Shown here one piece after another: positions 19,801 through 27,815 of a stretch of DNA of 64,000 nucleotides. The stretch is from Lacticaseibacillus porcinae (GTDB lineage: Bacteria > Bacillota > Bacilli > Lactobacillales > Lactobacillaceae): the NCBI RefSeq assembly GCF_003946305.1, contig NZ_RHNS01000008.1:1-64000 (forward strand), written 5' to 3'. Made by a program: the position numbers and the translations under genes. Within the stretch, counting starts at the first letter, position 1, and the number at the start of each line of letters is the position of its first letter. The notes below the pieces were generated by a model, which saw only the letters and a list, made by a program, of their open reading frames with translations, ran no database searches and had not been told where the DNA came from.

Positions 19801-22800
19801 GCTATTGACACCGCACTTAATGCAGTCCTTGATAATCTTCAGGCGCTCTCTTATCCATACAGCAAGGAACCGGAAGTAGCTGATGCGATTACAGCCCTTA
19901 AAGGTTTGCCAGCAACCGCTACACCAGCAGATAAACAATCCGCGATTGATGTGTTGAATAAGGCAGTGGAAGCAGCTGAAGGCCCTCGCTCGAAAGCAAA
20001 TATCGATGCTGAAGGCGTCTTAGCTCAAGTAACACCAGCAATTGCACAAAACGCAACTGTTGTAGCCGCAAAGACTGCGCTTGAAAGGACAAAGACACAA
20101 GCGGCTCTTGATAATGGAACTACTGCACAGATTGAAGCCGCATCGACAACCTTGCAAAACGCAATCGATGCTGCCAACACTGCAAATACCAATGCAAATG
20201 CCGCATTAACTCAAAGTGCAACAGATGTTCAAATGGAAACTGATGTTAAAAATACCAAGGAGGTGCTTCAAGCTGCTGTTGACGATCCAAAGACTTCTAC
20301 AGAGGATCTTGTCAAAGCAACTAATGACTATAACCAAGCTGTGATCGATGCCAAAGCAGATCGCGACCAAGCAAAAGCTGATGGCACTGATGTTGTTAAC
20401 AACGCGGATGCGAAAAACACCGAGGTTAAAGCAGCCATTGATGCTTATAACCAAGTTGTTGGCGAGGCTGACAAAGGGAACACCACGACTGAAGCTATTG
20501 TCAAGGCAACTGAAGCAGTCAAAGCAGCTAATGACGCTGCAACCAGTACTGAAACAAATGGTAAAGTTGCGTTAGCTCAAATCGTTACACCTGTTGGTAA
20601 TGAAGAGACTGTATCCACGGCTAAGCAGGCATTAGCTGATGCTTTGGACGCTGACACGCCAAGTACGACAGCGATTACTGCGGCAACTGGTGCTTATAAT
20701 GATGCCGTGATTAAGGCGCAGGCTGCTCGTAAAGCAGCAGTTGATGCTGGTGACGCGATTGCTGACACTGCATCCGCTGATGCTGATGTACAAAAGGCAG
20801 TCAAGAACTTCAACGATGTGGTAACAGACGCTGACGCTGAACAAGCTACGACTGCGCAAGTCACTGCTGCAGCCAATGCTTTGCAAAAGGCCATCGATGA
20901 TGCCGCTGCCGCCCGCGCGGTAACGGTTACGACGACTCCATACAGCAAAGAAACGGCAGTCGTTGATGCACAAACAGCTTTGGATAAGCTTCTGGCAGAT
21001 CCAACTAGCGGCACCAGTGCGATTCAACAAGCAACCGCAACCTTGCAAGCGGCTGTTGATGCAGCGGCAACCAAGCGTGAAGCAACTGTGGCAGAAGGGG
21101 AAGCTCTTACCAAGTCAGCACCTGCATTAGCGGTGCAATTCCGTTCTGACGTCGCTGCGGCGATTGCAGTTTACAACTCAGCCGTTGAAAACGCTGCTGC
21201 AAACAAGGATGTCACACAAAGTATTCAACAAGCCATTGACGACTTGAAGGCTGCTTTAGAGAAAATCCAATCTGCAATCGAAACTGCTAACAACACGACG
21301 ACTGCAGAAGTTGGTCAAGAACCTGAAGTGGCTGCCGCTAAGCAAGCTTTGGATAAGCTTTTGACATCAGACAGTACTGCTAGTGCTGAAGATATTGAAG
21401 CGGCGACTACTGCATTGAACGCCGCAACGCAAGCTGCCACAGCGGAACGTACTGATGTGGTCGCGACTGGTGATGATACAGTCACAACCATTACAGACAC
21501 GGGCTACAACGCTAACGCCGACGTCGCTGCTGCGATCAAGGCTTATGAAGACGCGAAGACTAACGCCGCAACTGGAGCTGTTGACGCTGTCACCAGTGCT
21601 AAACTGGCAGAAGCAACGGCAAACTTGGTTCAGGCACAAGCCACACTGAACACCGCGATCGAAACTGCTAAGAACACTGTTACTTCTCCATACAGCAAGG
21701 ATGCCGTGGTGATCACTGCACAAAATGCCTTAGATGCGTTATTAGCAGATAAGTCATCTAGCGCCACTGCCATTGACCAAGCCACTGCTAACTTGAAAGC
21801 AGCGATTGCCCAAACCACGCCAGTTCGTGAGGCAGCAGTGACTGCTGGGACGACGGCAACTAAGCAAGCAGAAACGGAAGGCCTTGCCCAAGAACCAGAT
21901 GTTGCTCAAGCAATTTCTGATTTCAATGATGTTTCAGACGAAGCTGCTGGAAATAGTGCAAGTACAGAAGCTGTTCAAACAGCTGCCGAAACTTTGCAAA
22001 ATGTTTTAAATGCGGCTAAAGCAACCCGTCAAGCAGAGATTGTGAAGGGTGATGCGACTCAATCTAGTGCCACAACGCAAGCTGTTGCGCAAGAACCAGA
22101 AGTAACCAAAGCCATTGCCGCTTATGAAGATGCGAAGACTAAGGCCGCAGAAGGAACGGCAACAACTGCAGATATTGCGAAAGCTGCAGAAGCCTTGCAA
22201 ACTGCAATCAATGGCGCAGAAACTCAACGTCAAACTACTATTGCAGATGGTGATGCGACTAAGGCTGACGCAACCACCAACGCCGTTGCCCAAGAACCAG
22301 AAGTAGCTAAAGCCATCGCAGCATATGAAGATGCGAAAACTAAGGCCACTGAAGGTGAAGGAACAACTGCGGACATTGCGAAAGCTGCAGAAGCCCTTCA
22401 AAACGCAATCAACGGTGCAGAAACTTCTCGTCAAACTGCTATTGATAACGGTGATGCGACGAAGGCCACTGCAACCACGAACGCTGTTGCTCAAGAACCA
22501 GAAGTAGCTAAAGCCATCGCAGCATACGAAGATGCGAAAACTAAGGCTGCTGAAGGCGAAGGAACGACTGCGGATATTGCGAAGGCAGCTGAAGCCTTGC
22601 AAACTGCGATCAATGGTGCAGAAACACAACGTCAAACTACCATTGCAGATGGTGATGCGACGAAGGCTGACGCAACTACCAACGCTGTTGCTCAAGAACC
22701 AGAAGTAGCTAAAGCTATCGCAGCATATGAAGATGCGAAGACTAAGGCTGCTGAAGGTGAAGGAACCACTGCCGACATTGCGAAGGCTGCTCAAGATCTT

Positions 22801-25800
22801 CAAGATGCAATCGATGGTGCAGAAACACAACGTCAAACTACCATTGCAGATGGTGATGCGACGAAGGCTGACGCAACTACCAACGCTGTTGCTCAAGAAC
22901 CAGATGTAGCCAAAGCTATCGCCACTTATGAAGATGCGAAGACTAAGGCGGCAGATGGTGAAGGAACCACTGCCGACATTGCGAAGGCTGCTGAAGATCT
23001 TCAAACTGCAATCAATGGTGCGGAAACTCAACGTCAAGCTACTATTGCAGATGGTGATGCGACGAAGGCTGACGCAACTACCAACGCTGTTGCTCAAGAA
23101 CCAGATGTAGCCAAAGCTATCGCCACTTATGAAGATGCGAAGACTAAGGCGGCAGATGGTGAAGGAACCACTGCCGACATTGCGAAGGCTGCTGAAGATC
23201 TTCAAACTGCAATCAATGGTGCGGAAACTCAACGTCAAGCTACTATTGCAGATGGTGATGCGACAAAGACTGACGCAACCACTCAAGCAGTTGCGCAAGA
23301 ACCAGATGTAGCTAAGGCCATTGCAACTTATGAGGATGCGAAGACCAAAGCTTCAGAAGGAACTGCAACGACTGCGGACATTGCGAAGGCCGCTGAAGCC
23401 TTACAAACTGCAATCAATGGCGCCGAAACACAACGTCAAACTACCATTAAAAATGGCGATGCGACGAAGAATGACGCAACCACTCAAGCTGTTGCCCAGG
23501 AACCAGATGTAGCTAAAGCCATCGCAGCTTATGAAGATGCGAAGACTAAGGCTGCTAATGGTGAAGGAACAACTGCGGACATTGCGAAGGCTGCTGAAGA
23601 TCTTCAAACTGCAATCAATGGTGCAGAGACTACTCGTCAAACGACTATTAAAAATGGTGATGCAACGAAGAATGACGCAACCACTCAAGCAGTTGCTCAA
23701 GAACCAGACGTAGCTAAGGCAATCGCAGCATATGAAGATGCGAAGACCAAAGCCGCAGAAGGTGAAGGAACCACTGCTGACATTGCCAAAGCCGCCGAAG
23801 CCTTGCAAACTGCGATCAATGGTGCAGAAACCCAACGTGAAACCACCATCAAAAATGGTGATGCGACGAAGACGACTGCATCTACCAACGCTGTTGCTCA
23901 AGAACCAGACGTCGCTAAAGCCATCGCCGCTTACGAAGATACGAAAGCTAAGGCCGCAGAAGGTGAAGGAACAACTGCAGACATTGCGAAGGCTGCCGAA
24001 GCCTTGCAAACTGCAATTGGTGACGCAGAAGCTACTCGTCAAACGACCATTAAAGATGGCGATGTCACGAAGACGACTGCGACTACCAATGCTGTTGCTC
24101 AAGAACCAGACGTTGCTAAAGCTATCGCAACTTATGAAGATGCGAAGACGAAGGCAGCAAATGGTGAAGGAACAACCGCGGACATTGCGAAGGCTGCTCA
24201 AGATCTTCAAGATGCAATCGATGGTGCAGAAACTCAACGTCAAACGACCATTGCTGATGGCGATGCGACGAAGACTGACGCAACCGCTCAAGCAGTTGCT
24301 CAAGAACCGGACGTAGCTAAAGCCATCGCAGCTTATGAAGATGCGAAGACGAAGGCCGCTGAAGGTGAAGGAACAACTGCAGATATTGCTAAGGCTGCAG
24401 AAGCCTTGCAAATTACAATCGGTGGTGCCGAAGCTCAACGTCAAACTACTATTAAAGATGGTGATGGGACAAAGGCTGACGCAACTACCAATGCTGTTGC
24501 TCAAGAACCAGAAGTAGCTAAAGCCATCGCAGCTTATGAAGATGCGAAAGCTAAGACCGCTGAAGGTGAAGGAACAACTGCAGATATTGCTAAGGCTGCA
24601 GAAGCCTTGCAAACTGCAATCAATGGTGCAGAAATCACTCGTCAAACTGCCATTAAAGATGGCGATGCGACGAAGACCACCGCAACTACCAATGCTGTTG
24701 CTCAAGAACCAGAAGTAACCAAAGCCATCGCCGCTTACGAAGATGCGAAAACTAAGGCCGCAGAAGGTGAAGGAACAACTGCAGACATTGCGAAGTCTGC
24801 CGAAGCCTTGCAAACTGCAATTGGTGACGCAGAAGCTACTCGTCAAACGACCATTGCAGATGGTGATGCGGCGAAGTCGGACGCAACCACGAACGCTGTT
24901 GCTCAAGAACCAGATGTAGCTAAGGCTATCGCAGCATATGAAGATGCGAAGACCAAGGCAGCAAATGGTGAAGGAACAACTGCGGATATTGCGAAGGCCG
25001 CTGAAGCCTTGCAAACTGCAATCAATGGTGCAGAAATCACTCGTCAAACTGCCATTAAAGATGGCGATGCGACGAAGACCACCGCAACTACCAATGCTGT
25101 TGCTCAAGAACCAGAAGTAACCAAAGCCATCGCCGCTTACGAAGATGCGAAAACTAAGGCCGCAGAAGGTGAAGGAACAACTGCAGACATTGCGAAGTCT
25201 GCCGAAGCCTTGCAAACTGCAATTGGTGACGCAGAAGCTACTCGTCAAACGACCATTGCAGATGGTGATGCGGCGAAGTCGGACGCAACCACGAACGCTG
25301 TTGCTCAAGAACCAGATGTAGCTAAGGCTATCGCAGCATATGAAGATGCGAAGACCAAGGCAGCAAATGGTGAAGGAACAACTGCGGATATTGCGAAGGC
25401 CGCTGAAGCCTTGCAAACTGCAATCAATGGTGCAGAAATCACTCGTCAAACTGCCATTAAAGATGGCGATGCGACGAAGACCACTGCAACTACCAATGCT
25501 GTTGGGCAAGAACCAGAAGTAACCAAAGCTATCGCAGCTTATGAAGATGCGAAGACTAAGGCCGCAGAAGGTGAAGGAACAACTGCAGATATTGCTAAGG
25601 CTGCAGAAGCCTTGCAAAACGCAATTGATGGTGCCGAAACTCAACGTCAAACTACTATTAAAAATGGTGATGCGACGAAGACGACTGCAACCACCAACGC
25701 TGTAGCTCAAGAACCCGACGTAGCTAAAGCCATCGCAGCTTACGAAGATGCGAAGACTAAGGTTGCAAATGGCGAAGGAACGACTGCGGACATTGCGAAG

Positions 25801-26826
25801 ACTGCTCAAGATCTGCAAAGCGCAATTGATGGTGCAGAAATTCAACGTCAAACTACTATTACAAATGGTGATGCGACGAAGACGACTGCAACTACGAACG
25901 CTGTTGCCCAGGAACCAGATGTAGCTAAAGCCATCGCAACTTATGAAGATGCGAAGACTAAGGCCGCAAATGGTGAAGGAACAACCGCAGACATCGCAAA
26001 GGCCGCTGAAGCCTTGCAAACTGCAATCGATGGTGCCGAAACTCAACGTCAAACTACCATTGAAGATGGTGATGCGACGAAGACTGACGCAACCACGAAC
26101 GCTGTTGCCCAAGAACCAGAAGTAACCAAAGCCATCGCAGCTTATGAAGATGCAAAGACTAAGGCTGCCAATGGCGAAGGAACAACTGCGGACATTGCCA
26201 ACGCCGCTGAAGCCTTGCAAACAGCGATCGACACTGCTGAAGCTCAACGTCAAACTGCTATCAACAATGGCGAAACCACGAAGGCAGAAGCAACGACTAA
26301 GGCTGTTGCCCAAGAACCTGAAGTGACGAAAGCCATTGCCGCTTATGACAAAGTGAAAGCACAAGTCGAAGCTGGTAAAGCTACAACTGCAGACCTTCAA
26401 GCAGCCACTGAAGCGGTCAGTCAAGCCATTGCCACCGCTGCTGCTAAACGTGAGGAAGTCTTAAAGCAAGGGAGTCAATTGATCAAACAAGCCGAAAAGT
26501 CTTCTAACGCAGCTGTCGCTGATGCTTTGGCAACTTACCAACAAGTGGTTCGCCAAGCACAACAAGGCTTAGCAAGTACGAGTCAACTGCAAGCTGCCAT
26601 CACCGTTTTAGGCGATGCCATCGAAGCAGCTAACCAAACTCGCACCACATTGCCGGCAACTGACGGTGAACCATCTGCTGCACCAACGACTCAAGCAACG
26701 ACAACTCACCAAGCGTTGCCACAAACTGGTGAATCGACCAGCGCATTAGGCGCCATTGGTTTAGCGGTCACTGGGTTGTTTGGGATCCTTGGTTTAGCGA
26801 AGAAACGTCGCGAAGATCAAGACTAA
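16852..26826 (+). CDS. Giant LPQTG-anchored repetitive surface protein with KxYKxGKxW signal
   Basis: 3324 aa. The KxYKxGKxW-type signal peptide (KMYRAGKMW, residues 18-26, then a hydrophobic stretch) probably ends after QVVKA at 48. A Ser/Thr-rich stretch and a non-repetitive region follow (about 50-280). Diverged FIVAR-like helical repeats (PYSKE.AVVDAQTALD type) cover about 280-1700. About 22 nearly regular 67-aa repeats with the core VAQEPEVAKAIAAYEDAK cover about 1720-3170. The C-terminus is a classical sortase signal: LPQTG at 3289-3293, a hydrophobic helix, then KKRRE. Start ATG 16852 follows GGGAGGAG. The protein is Ala/Thr/Asp/Lys-rich, predicted alpha-helical and likely a long fibrous adhesin or spacer. 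A weak TTGAAC (16750-16755) and TATTAT (16775-16780) may be its promoter. Binding partner unknown. Confidence 0.93.
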   Translation: MNALKQKSARMGATTHKKMYRAGKMWLYAGITLLGMTEVALNHQVVKADTSAPTTSTTTTASSATTAHVTDSSVKLSSSAKTSISAADLLKLLPAGSTLTTTDSQYVFDLPATADATAIKALVGGYSLDKGVQLNFKAATFAQIKTTGYSNIDEAITVFNSYVTDYAGTKLMDDANMIELDRLLTVLASHVDDPTVDWTKLNTGFAIVKGLLVTQKSSTPETFVSETLDNATKAVGYAVGFVRTAITDGKIDPDSDPLPSTTTPLDDAKTAAKSVLDDTETTPVSNEKAVSDAKEDLQDAIDNATDADTLDKAVTTYQTAVQAAKDARTTVVGNNSDVTGSGPTAIAAASSYPASQWISTAIKDYNDLVVKANNEEATTAELTSAVQAITDATDAVKSANEASNKVTPVSNEQSVKDATTAFKDAINAATDSADLDEATATYQAAVKVAQDARDKAVSIGADAITAATTAGIENNPAIAAAIDSYNASVKDADPTAAGSDGSKTTDDILKALNDLEALVNAVKQAQTSSAQPTTPVTAQSDITTSKSTLDSLLNNAATTADQLNDASTAYDTLVENAKTARSTADQAVADAQTSTFANDTAVQTAITNYEKIKDTDVTTTDVKDAGAAVTKALQAAIDAAISKALDDAKPLSLEPGVSDAVAALEGLSADATPSEKEVALNAFNAIVNPLAASRSTSVTNAGNVVVPDSIKEVPGVTDAQGALATALTNAEAGTGTTDQINAAIGTLEEAVQTALDNAIDEAKTKATEYQAEPDVKAALENIAKLGDKASATDKDNALTALNEAVTNATQPRSDAKTDAGNVVVPDSIKTAVTDAQTALTTAVTNADAGTGTTDQINTAIGQLEEAVQTALDNAIDEAKTKATEYQAEPDVKAALENIAKLGDKASATDKDNALTALNEAVTNATQPRSDAKDAAKAVTVPNSVSTDQGVTTAQTNLQTALDNAEAGTGTTDDITNATKTLETAIDTALNAVLDNLQALSYPYSKEPEVADAITALKGLPATATPADKQSAIDVLNKAVEAAEGPRSKANIDAEGVLAQVTPAIAQNATVVAAKTALERTKTQAALDNGTTAQIEAASTTLQNAIDAANTANTNANAALTQSATDVQMETDVKNTKEVLQAAVDDPKTSTEDLVKATNDYNQAVIDAKADRDQAKADGTDVVNNADAKNTEVKAAIDAYNQVVGEADKGNTTTEAIVKATEAVKAANDAATSTETNGKVALAQIVTPVGNEETVSTAKQALADALDADTPSTTAITAATGAYNDAVIKAQAARKAAVDAGDAIADTASADADVQKAVKNFNDVVTDADAEQATTAQVTAAANALQKAIDDAAAARAVTVTTTPYSKETAVVDAQTALDKLLADPTSGTSAIQQATATLQAAVDAAATKREATVAEGEALTKSAPALAVQFRSDVAAAIAVYNSAVENAAANKDVTQSIQQAIDDLKAALEKIQSAIETANNTTTAEVGQEPEVAAAKQALDKLLTSDSTASAEDIEAATTALNAATQAATAERTDVVATGDDTVTTITDTGYNANADVAAAIKAYEDAKTNAATGAVDAVTSAKLAEATANLVQAQATLNTAIETAKNTVTSPYSKDAVVITAQNALDALLADKSSSATAIDQATANLKAAIAQTTPVREAAVTAGTTATKQAETEGLAQEPDVAQAISDFNDVSDEAAGNSASTEAVQTAAETLQNVLNAAKATRQAEIVKGDATQSSATTQAVAQEPEVTKAIAAYEDAKTKAAEGTATTADIAKAAEALQTAINGAETQRQTTIADGDATKADATTNAVAQEPEVAKAIAAYEDAKTKATEGEGTTADIAKAAEALQNAINGAETSRQTAIDNGDATKATATTNAVAQEPEVAKAIAAYEDAKTKAAEGEGTTADIAKAAEALQTAINGAETQRQTTIADGDATKADATTNAVAQEPEVAKAIAAYEDAKTKAAEGEGTTADIAKAAQDLQDAIDGAETQRQTTIADGDATKADATTNAVAQEPDVAKAIATYEDAKTKAADGEGTTADIAKAAEDLQTAINGAETQRQATIADGDATKADATTNAVAQEPDVAKAIATYEDAKTKAADGEGTTADIAKAAEDLQTAINGAETQRQATIADGDATKTDATTQAVAQEPDVAKAIATYEDAKTKASEGTATTADIAKAAEALQTAINGAETQRQTTIKNGDATKNDATTQAVAQEPDVAKAIAAYEDAKTKAANGEGTTADIAKAAEDLQTAINGAETTRQTTIKNGDATKNDATTQAVAQEPDVAKAIAAYEDAKTKAAEGEGTTADIAKAAEALQTAINGAETQRETTIKNGDATKTTASTNAVAQEPDVAKAIAAYEDTKAKAAEGEGTTADIAKAAEALQTAIGDAEATRQTTIKDGDVTKTTATTNAVAQEPDVAKAIATYEDAKTKAANGEGTTADIAKAAQDLQDAIDGAETQRQTTIADGDATKTDATAQAVAQEPDVAKAIAAYEDAKTKAAEGEGTTADIAKAAEALQITIGGAEAQRQTTIKDGDGTKADATTNAVAQEPEVAKAIAAYEDAKAKTAEGEGTTADIAKAAEALQTAINGAEITRQTAIKDGDATKTTATTNAVAQEPEVTKAIAAYEDAKTKAAEGEGTTADIAKSAEALQTAIGDAEATRQTTIADGDAAKSDATTNAVAQEPDVAKAIAAYEDAKTKAANGEGTTADIAKAAEALQTAINGAEITRQTAIKDGDATKTTATTNAVAQEPEVTKAIAAYEDAKTKAAEGEGTTADIAKSAEALQTAIGDAEATRQTTIADGDAAKSDATTNAVAQEPDVAKAIAAYEDAKTKAANGEGTTADIAKAAEALQTAINGAEITRQTAIKDGDATKTTATTNAVGQEPEVTKAIAAYEDAKTKAAEGEGTTADIAKAAEALQNAIDGAETQRQTTIKNGDATKTTATTNAVAQEPDVAKAIAAYEDAKTKVANGEGTTADIAKTAQDLQSAIDGAEIQRQTTITNGDATKTTATTNAVAQEPDVAKAIATYEDAKTKAANGEGTTADIAKAAEALQTAIDGAETQRQTTIEDGDATKTDATTNAVAQEPEVTKAIAAYEDAKTKAANGEGTTADIANAAEALQTAIDTAEAQRQTAINNGETTKAEATTKAVAQEPEVTKAIAAYDKVKAQVEAGKATTADLQAATEAVSQAIATAAAKREEVLKQGSQLIKQAEKSSNAAVADALATYQQVVRQAQQGLASTSQLQAAITVLGDAIEAANQTRTTLPATDGEPSAAPTTQATTTHQALPQTGESTSALGAIGLAVTGLFGILGLAKKRREDQD
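19080..19650 (+). repeat. Two near-identical diverged-class repeat units in the giant protein
   Basis: The segment from about 19083 to 19300 recurs from about 19437 to 19650. Both encode LEEAVQTALDNAIDEAK and then a shared TKATEYQAEPDVKAALENI block ending in TNATQPRSDAK. The near-perfect DNA identity contrasts with the strong divergence of neighbouring units, indicating a local recent duplication or gene conversion. Confidence 0.8.
22080..26330 (+). repeat. Tandem 201-bp repeat array (about 22 units) in the giant surface protein
   Basis: Period of 201 bp (67 codons), with two longer units of about 210 bp where GEG is replaced by GTAT. Unit core: VAQEPxVxKAIAxYEDAK, then GEGTTADIAKAAEALQ and a variable linker ending in DGDATK. 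Two stretches are almost identical at a 201-bp shift (about 22846-23062 and 23047-23263). The blocks 24619-25020 and 25021-25422 are identical by eye, a two-unit 402-bp duplication. Such an array is expected to vary in copy number between isolates and to be prone to assembly collapse. Confidence 0.93.
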
Positions 26827-26841
26827 AGCACAACCAAACGG

Positions 26842-26875
26842 CCTGCAAAGAAAACCTCTTTGCAGGTCGTTTTTG
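26842..26875 (+). terminator. Terminator of the giant surface protein gene
   Basis: CCTGCAAAGA pairs with TCTTTGCAGG around a five-base loop, followed closely by TTTTT. Confidence 0.9.
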
Positions 26876-26963
26876 TGTGTTTACTATCCAAAAAGCACTG
26901 GTATACAATTTACAAGCATTTCATGGTAAAATAGTCTGGTATATTATCGAGGAGGCAAGCCTT

Positions 26964-27203
26964 TTGACCGAAGAAAAGCGGCGCTTTAAAGCCGAAATTG
27001 CAGGTAAGTCGTACACCATCATCGGCCCTGGGTCGACGGCGCATTTTCAAGCGACGACGGAGTTGCTCAACCAACAACTCACCCAGATCCAACAACTCGC
27101 ACCGGACTTATCCTTGCAAGACGCTGCGGTACTACTGGCTTTTAATGCCTTGTCCGATCAAGTCAAAGCCAAAGTAGCGCAACAGTTAGAAGAGGATAAT
27201 TAA
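26964..27203 (+). CDS. zapA: Cell division protein ZapA
   Basis: Small FtsZ-bundling protein of the Z-ring. 79 aa when started at TTG 26964, which follows AGGAGG (26950-26955) at an eight-base spacing. The longer open frame from 26877 has no ribosome binding site, and its extra residues do not resemble ZapA. The core features (YTIIGPGSTAHFQATTELLN, then a C-terminal coiled-coil-like LAFNALSDQVKAKVAQQLEE) fit the family. It overlaps cvpA by one base. A possible extended -10 (TGGTAAAAT, 26924-26932) lies upstream. Confidence 0.88.
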   Translation: MTEEKRRFKAEIAGKSYTIIGPGSTAHFQATTELLNQQLTQIQQLAPDLSLQDAAVLLAFNALSDQVKAKVAQQLEEDN

Positions 27204-27742
27204 TGCTATCGTTGATCGTTGTGGCCATTTTGGCGTATTGTTGCTACTCCGGCGCGCGGCGCGGGATGTGGTTACAACTCGTCCATGTGGTGGGATATTT
27301 ATTAAGTTTAGTGCTGGCGCGGTTCACCTACCTGCCGTTGGGCGTCTTCATGACGCAATGGGTGCCGTATCCCAGTGCCACTGAACAAAGCAAATTTGTT
27401 TTTTTCACGCATCAAGTCGGGTTGACCTTAGACCATGCCTTCTATAATGGGGTGGCTTTCGTGTTCATGTTGATGGTGGGGTGGTTGATCACACGCTTTA
27501 TCGCGATGTGGTTTCACGATCTCACTTATCGCAAAACCGACGAAACTGTCAGTATGATGGTTGGTGGTGCGATGAATTTTTTAATGGGGTATTTGTTTAT
27601 CTTCCTGATTTTGTATTTGCTGGCGTTGATCCCAGTGAGTGGTATTCAGGATATGTTAGCGCACTCTGGCATCGCCTCTGCGATCGTGCGGTATACCCCA
27701 GGTTTAACGCAGTTGTTCACGAATTTGTGGATCGCAGCGTAA
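27203..27742 (+). CDS. CvpA-family membrane protein
   Basis: 179 aa with four hydrophobic segments (about 1-20, 25-48, 78-100 and 115-145). It has the CvpA/YshB pattern near the N-terminus (YCCYSGARRGMWLQLVHVVGYLLS). In Bacilli this gene commonly sits between zapA and mutS2, as here. CvpA is linked to colicin V production in E. coli, but its role in Firmicutes is unknown. The start overlaps the zapA stop (TAATG). Confidence 0.9.
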   Translation: MLSLIVVAILAYCCYSGARRGMWLQLVHVVGYLLSLVLARFTYLPLGVFMTQWVPYPSATEQSKFVFFTHQVGLTLDHAFYNGVAFVFMLMVGWLITRFIAMWFHDLTYRKTDETVSMMVGGAMNFLMGYLFIFLILYLLALIPVSGIQDMLAHSGIASAIVRYTPGLTQLFTNLWIAA

Positions 27743-27815
27743 AGTTGATTCGACGGCAATTCATGGTGGGGACACCAGGTGTTGGCGTCGATTTTTTTCG
27801 CGTTTTGGAGGAATT

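Noticed and set aside
22080-26330. CRISPR-like spacing of repeats
   Set aside because: The period is 201 bp, the repeats are in frame and continuous, and there are no unique spacers.
23401-26424. 1007-aa open frame on the minus strand opposite the 201-bp repeat array (and a 430-aa one at 22006-23298)
   Set aside because: Long antisense openness follows from the repetitive codon pattern of the plus-strand gene. The translation is low-complexity, with no start signals or family features.
26877-26963. Longer zapA N-terminus starting at 26877
   Set aside because: It overlaps the previous terminator, has no RBS and no ZapA similarity. TTG 26964 has AGGAGG at the right distance.
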